Shown here: one piece after another, positions 60,126-64,000 of the stretch
How the letters are laid out: each line of letters opens with the position of its first letter
Position numbering within the stretch: the stretch's first letter is position 1
Assembly: GCF_019649055.1 (NCBI RefSeq)
Contig: NW_026570242.1
Location: 1,364,001-1,428,000, forward strand
Direction of reading: 5' to 3'
Length of the DNA: 64,000 nt
DNA from: Paramacrobiotus metropolitanus
Lineage: Eukaryota > Tardigrada > Eutardigrada > Parachela > Macrobiotidae
Notes under the pieces: generated by a model
The model's input: the letters and a program-made list of their open reading frames with translations, nothing else
Told to the model about the DNA's origin: nothing
Databases searched by the model: none
Position numbers and translations under genes: made by a program

Positions 60126-60899
60126 TGACGCTGCCACGATTTCAAAAGGCTGAAAAGTGCGGGAACCGCACGCGTGGCCTTCGGTGCCCAAAGGCTTGAA
60201 AGGTACCAAAGGCTTAATACCGGCTGGTACCGCACGCGTGGCTTTCGGTGACCAAAGCTTAATAAGGCGAGCACCGCATGCATGGCCATCGGTGGGTAAC
60301 CTTCGAAGGCTAAAATAGTTCATCCGGCACACTCACCCTCCGCGGGCCTCCGGTTACAAATGACAAAGATGGTCCGTACGGCACACGCACCTTCCGGTTG
60401 CAAAAGTCTAAAAGGTCATCCGGCACAATCACCTTGCAATTTTCATTGCTTCGGTCCCGCACCTTTCGGATACAAACTTCTAAAAGAACTGTTCCCTCGC
60501 GTTCTCCTTTCATTAAAATGTTCGTTTTGAGGGTTAGTATGAACTGGCTTGGCTGCAGCTCGTACTGGCACACGTAAGTTTCGAAAGCTTAGTAAGTACT
60601 AAAGCAAAATAAAAGAAGGATCTGGTTGACTCGACTGATCTTAATTACGTAAATTTCGGCTGCATAGGCTGAAAAATGAATCTTGCAAACACACCTGTCA
60701 GTTACTAAAGGATTAAAAGGGTGCATCACTGCATCCCGCACAGCACTTTTCGGTCACAAAAGGCAAAAAGGGTGGATCCCACAGACGCAACTTTTGGTTA
60801 AAAAGTTGATCCCGCACACGCTCCTTTCGATTACACAACCGTACCTTTCGTAAGCTTAGTTCACCAAGCTTTTAAAAGCTAAGTTATATTATGTTTTTG

Positions 60900-63411
60900 A
60901 AATTTAGTTTTATTAGGTTTAGGCATCATAGAGCTTACTGAATTTTTAAAGTTCAGCGGTCTTAGAAATGACCCTCTTAAGACCAGTGAGCTTTGTTATG
61001 TCCTAAACTGTACCTATGTGAAAAAAGGGAGGGACGATCGCGCTGGGGTCGGGGGTTGATCGTCTCTTGCGGACTCGCTCCTGACAGGAGTGATTGACAA
61101 TGGAGTTATTTTCCCGGCCCCTGTTCTAGCGTGATAAGCCTGTTCCAGTTTCTGGATAGTGGCTTGACACTGTCCAGATTCCGTGATTCGGAAAAAGGAC
61201 AATGTTGTTGAAAGTACCCTTTCTTTCTGAGGGCGAAAACTGAGATGCAACAGCCGGCGCCATCTCACACCGCCAGTCGACTTGAAGTTTCGTTGTCGCT
61301 TTCCTAGCATGGTTGTTGCACTTACTAGAGGTGATGGCACATTCATCCATACGCTGCGAAATTTTGTGGTTTGCTGCTTAAGAAATCGCAATTAAGTGCG
61401 ACCCGAATCTGCTACTGCTGCCTCGGCCCACTTTTGCTGAGCTTGTAGACAAGAATCGGAAATAAAAGGCGGCACTGACTCTTACGACGACTAACCGAAA
61501 CTGCAACGGAAGGCGTGGCCTCGGGAAAAGCCTCGGCCAACGGTATGGCAGAGCAGCAACGAGGACGCCCGGGAAAAAGATTGTATTTTGAAAGCAACCG
61601 ACCGATCAGGCGGAGGCGCATAAGAGGCGCATAAGACCGGGCGCCGAACCATTCAGTCAATGCGCCTCGGAGAAAAATTGAGACCGCTAGAAAGAAAATT
61701 TGCCTATATATTTGGCGCAAAACAAAATATCAAATTCCACTAAGTCGTGGCTAATCGCAGCAGCTTGTCCTCCATTCTGCCGGACTACATCCACCTTTCT
61801 GCCGGTGCCGGCTTATCCAGCTTTCAGTCGGGCTTCGACGTCCTTCCTTCCGGCGAAATTGTGTTTATTTTTGTTCGTTTGCGCATCAATTTAATTGTCT
61901 CGCCCGCCTGAGCGGCTACTACTTTTTTAGTCATTCGTGTTTCACGTTAGGTAGCCAGCATATTGTCCTTGATCTGTCGACCGAACCGTTGCGAAGGTCC
62001 TCTACGCTCAGCGTTTGTGAAAATGAACGTCTAGTGCATAATTAAGGATTTGTTGTTGTCTAGTCGCTAAAACTCAGCTCCTGAGCTGCTAATAAGAGTA
62101 CAAGTATTAGTGCTCAGTAAATAGGTCACCCTTATCGACTGTGGTGTCCGGCAGTCACCGCCGCCAAATGTACAAGATTGTCCGGTAATTTTTGTTGTAA
62201 AAGTACAGTAGCGCAAGGTTTGCGCTGAAATCGATGGCCACTTCACTGTGTTGTAAACCACTTAGCATAGCAAATACTATATATAGAAACTGTTACTGTA
62301 TAACATTCAGCAACTTGTTCAAATGGCACCCTGTGCCCTTAATCGCACCCGGACATTTGGGAGTGTGACATTTCGCCGCAATTAAATTCGACGCACGACT
62401 TTTCGCCGCAAAGACATTTCGCCGCCTGAAATCTGTACCTTCGAAATATTTTTATAAGTAGATAAACTGGTTCGGTGGGCGTGCGCGACAGTTGCCGTCT
62501 CAAAATTTGGATCTAAAGTATTGTTTTTTTGCGCGAAGCCAACGAACGATTTTGCTGCAAAAGTTATTAGAAAATGCATTAAAAATATTGAAAAAAATAC
62601 GACATTTTTGGGAACTCAAACTAGAAGGGTAAGGAGTTTGCTTGTATCCTTTATAGAAAAGGTGAACTTTTGCGCGAAGTGCGATTAAAGCCGAAGGCGT
62701 GGCTGAAGACAGCAAGTACTGGAAGTACTGTACGCCTTCGCCGAACGAATGGGATATATCTACGCTCAACACATTTGTGAATTGCTTTTGCCGAAACTGA
62801 TCCGTTTTGCCGCCGGAAGATTCGTAAAGCTACCGCGGCATCTCAATCTACGGCCTATTTGAAGCAACGATTAAGTCTAGCGGTAGTCAGACGAAATGCG
62901 GCAGCCGTTTTAGGCACACTGAAAGAGCGCCCCAAGATCACGATGATAGTTATGACTTTTGATGTTTTTCTTTGTAAACTTATAATCAGTCTAGGTAGTT
63001 AGGTTTAATTTGCGCAAGCGTATTGTCATGTGCACTGGCTGTGGCCGAAACAAAGTTTTGTAACTGTATGCCAATGCCGCTGTTTCGCGCAGAGATTAAA
63101 AATCTATTTGTTAGATTATAATAAACACCTATGTTCGCCGCGGAGCGGGAATCCAACAATGGTTTTATGGCATTGGCATTGGCGGGCATTGGCGTCAGGA
63201 CGCAACATAGTCTTCTGAATTTTTTTCCTAATGATTGGGAACAGTTAATGAGTACCAATTAGGATAATTAGCACTAAGAGACTTTAAAGCAGCAGTAAAA
63301 ACATAATTCAAACTTATATCTCAAGTTAATCACAAATGACCGTTGCCCGAAAATGGCTAATTTCGGACTTGTCAAGCTCTCGTAGATCTTGCTAATTAAC
63401 TAATTAGTGGA
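60900..63411. other. Non-coding DNA between the repeat block and the LINE fragment
   Basis: No supported gene. Around 62,360-62,435 a TTTCGCCGCAA-type motif recurs three times at short spacing, as in some small transposons, but I could not define ends. Minus-strand frames at 61,014-61,391 and 61,412-61,720 have no recognisable domain. Confidence 0.4.
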
Positions 63412-64000
63412 TCTCGCTTCGGTGAGTTGGGGATCAGATCGCTTCGGTGGGTTGGGGATCAGACGCACGGAGAAGCTAGCTCCCTCTGCCTATATGGCAT
63501 CGGCTTCCTCGTTGCACCCGCTGATTTCCAAGCTTTGCCCGAAGCTAACGACTACGGGTGTGTCCGCCGCCACGCATGCCTGGAAACTGACGACTGGTAC
63601 AGATGAACTTCCGCCCCTCCCGTTCCGCCACGTCCAGAAAGCATGGGACACACCCGCGGCGCTACATGCCTTTTCCCGACTGGCAGCCATAAGGACCACA
63701 CAGGAGGAAATCGCCCACCTGAAAGCAGTATCAGTCCCGGAATCAGGTGTGTGGATTCATGCATTACCGGCAGCTTGTCTCGGTAATCTTCTGGAGAACA
63801 ATGCCTTCCGCATAAGCGTCGCGCTGCGACTGGGTGCTCCAATTGTTACTCCTCACGTGTGCGTATGTGGCGGCTTGGTGGATGAACTGGGGCGGCACGG
63901 GCTCCGATGTAGACAGTCAGCAGGCAGACTGCCACGACACGACGGCATAAGCGCGGAAGTCGCCCATGGACTGAAAACGGCAAGTTTTCCTGCGAGAATG
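63412..64000 (+). mobile_element. LINE-like retroelement, C-terminal part of the RT-bearing ORF, cut by the window edge
   Basis: A + frame is open from about 63,420 to the window end. It shows features of the region downstream of reverse transcriptase in an invertebrate retroelement family: FGGLGIRRTEKLAPSAYMAS, then WIHALPAACLG, then SVALRLGAP, then a Cys/His motif (CVCGGLVDELGRHGLRC) followed by SAGRLPRHD. In related proteins this Cys/His motif precedes an endonuclease-like KRPDG segment, which would lie beyond 64,000. No reverse transcriptase core is present upstream, so the copy is probably 5'-truncated near 63,412, as is usual for LINEs. A 25-bp segment is tandemly duplicated at about 63,415-63,463. 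Assignment to a LINE clade is uncertain. Confidence 0.6.

Larger units (their letters stand above)
50060..60890. repeat. 10.8-kb block of divergent promoter-like modules and tandem arrays
   Basis: The block is a mosaic of recurring pieces. (i) Promoter-like modules with CCAAT, GGAGGCGG and TTTAATA boxes. (ii) A 22-nt GC hairpin just downstream of six modules. (iii) 45-bp A arrays built on TTGGTCACCGAAGGCCACGC. (iv) 43-46-bp D arrays built on CCGGCACACGCACCTTTCAG. (v) 18-bp B arrays built on CTGGTTGATCTGGTAGTT. (vi) A 20-bp palindrome CTAAGGTTTCGAAACCTTAG and variants. Modules and arrays face left below about 52.9 kb and right above about 55.8 kb. Unrelated arrays (28-bp and 30-bp units) and AT-rich DNA lie between. 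Not recognised as any named satellite or transposon. Confidence 0.85.

Noticed and set aside
50060-60890. Helitron ends as an explanation for the GC hairpins
   Set aside because: Helitron hairpins sit next to a CTRR 3' end and occur once per element; no such end or TC start is seen, and the hairpins lie beside CCAAT/TATA-like boxes.
11787-61998. Short similarity between about 11,787-11,820 and 61,975-62,002 (GCGAAGGTCCTCT core)
   Set aside because: Only about 29 bp with several mismatches and no extension on either side.
62360-62440. Cluster of TTTCGCCGCAA motifs as a small transposon
   Set aside because: Resembles motifs in some MITEs, but no inverted ends or target duplication could be found.

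Overview
The window is from an invertebrate animal genome. The host genes have spliceosomal GT-AG introns and encode ten-cysteine Ly6/uPAR-type (LU, three-finger) proteins, a metazoan family. The rest is intergenic DNA full of transposons and satellite-like repeats. I cannot name the species. I saw no rRNA gene, no CRISPR array and no tRNA gene.

Region by region. (1) 33-1107: a non-autonomous hAT-type element with a perfect 8-bp target duplication. (2) 4.8-11.6 kb: three LU-domain genes. One is on + with four exons and a small MITE in its third intron. Two tandem paralogues are on -. (3) 11,934-36,346: a giant foldback element with arms of about 5.9 and 6.7 kb around a 92-bp centre, flanked by a 6-bp target duplication. 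Its left arm is interrupted by an 11.8-kb Ty3/Gypsy LTR retrotransposon (16,484-28,285) with nearly identical LTRs. The right arm keeps the matching empty site. (4) 36.5-46.8 kb: a 274-bp MITE, an older LTR element with 382-bp LTRs (36,838-43,382), a gag-like fossil fragment and a diverged solo LTR. (5) 46.9-50 kb: one possible exon, a GC-rich 40-bp tandem repeat and otherwise featureless DNA. (6) 50.06-60.9 kb: a strange block of several tandem-repeat families. It is punctuated by eight promoter-like modules (CCAAT, then a GGAGGCGG box, then a TTTAATA box). Six carry an almost invariant 22-nt GC-rich hairpin just downstream. The modules point left in the left part and right in the right part. 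A 20-bp perfect palindrome recurs between arrays. (7) 63.4 kb to the end: the 3' part of a LINE-like retroelement ORF.

How the parts relate. The LU genes look like a small host family made by local duplication and are probably secreted or cell-surface proteins. The order of events at the foldback can be read directly: the palindrome existed first, then the Gypsy element entered one arm. The 50-61 kb block is the best candidate for something undescribed. It reads as divergent repeated units, each with promoter-like module, hairpin, tandem arrays and palindrome, and it may be a repeat-RNA locus. That function is inference from sequence alone.
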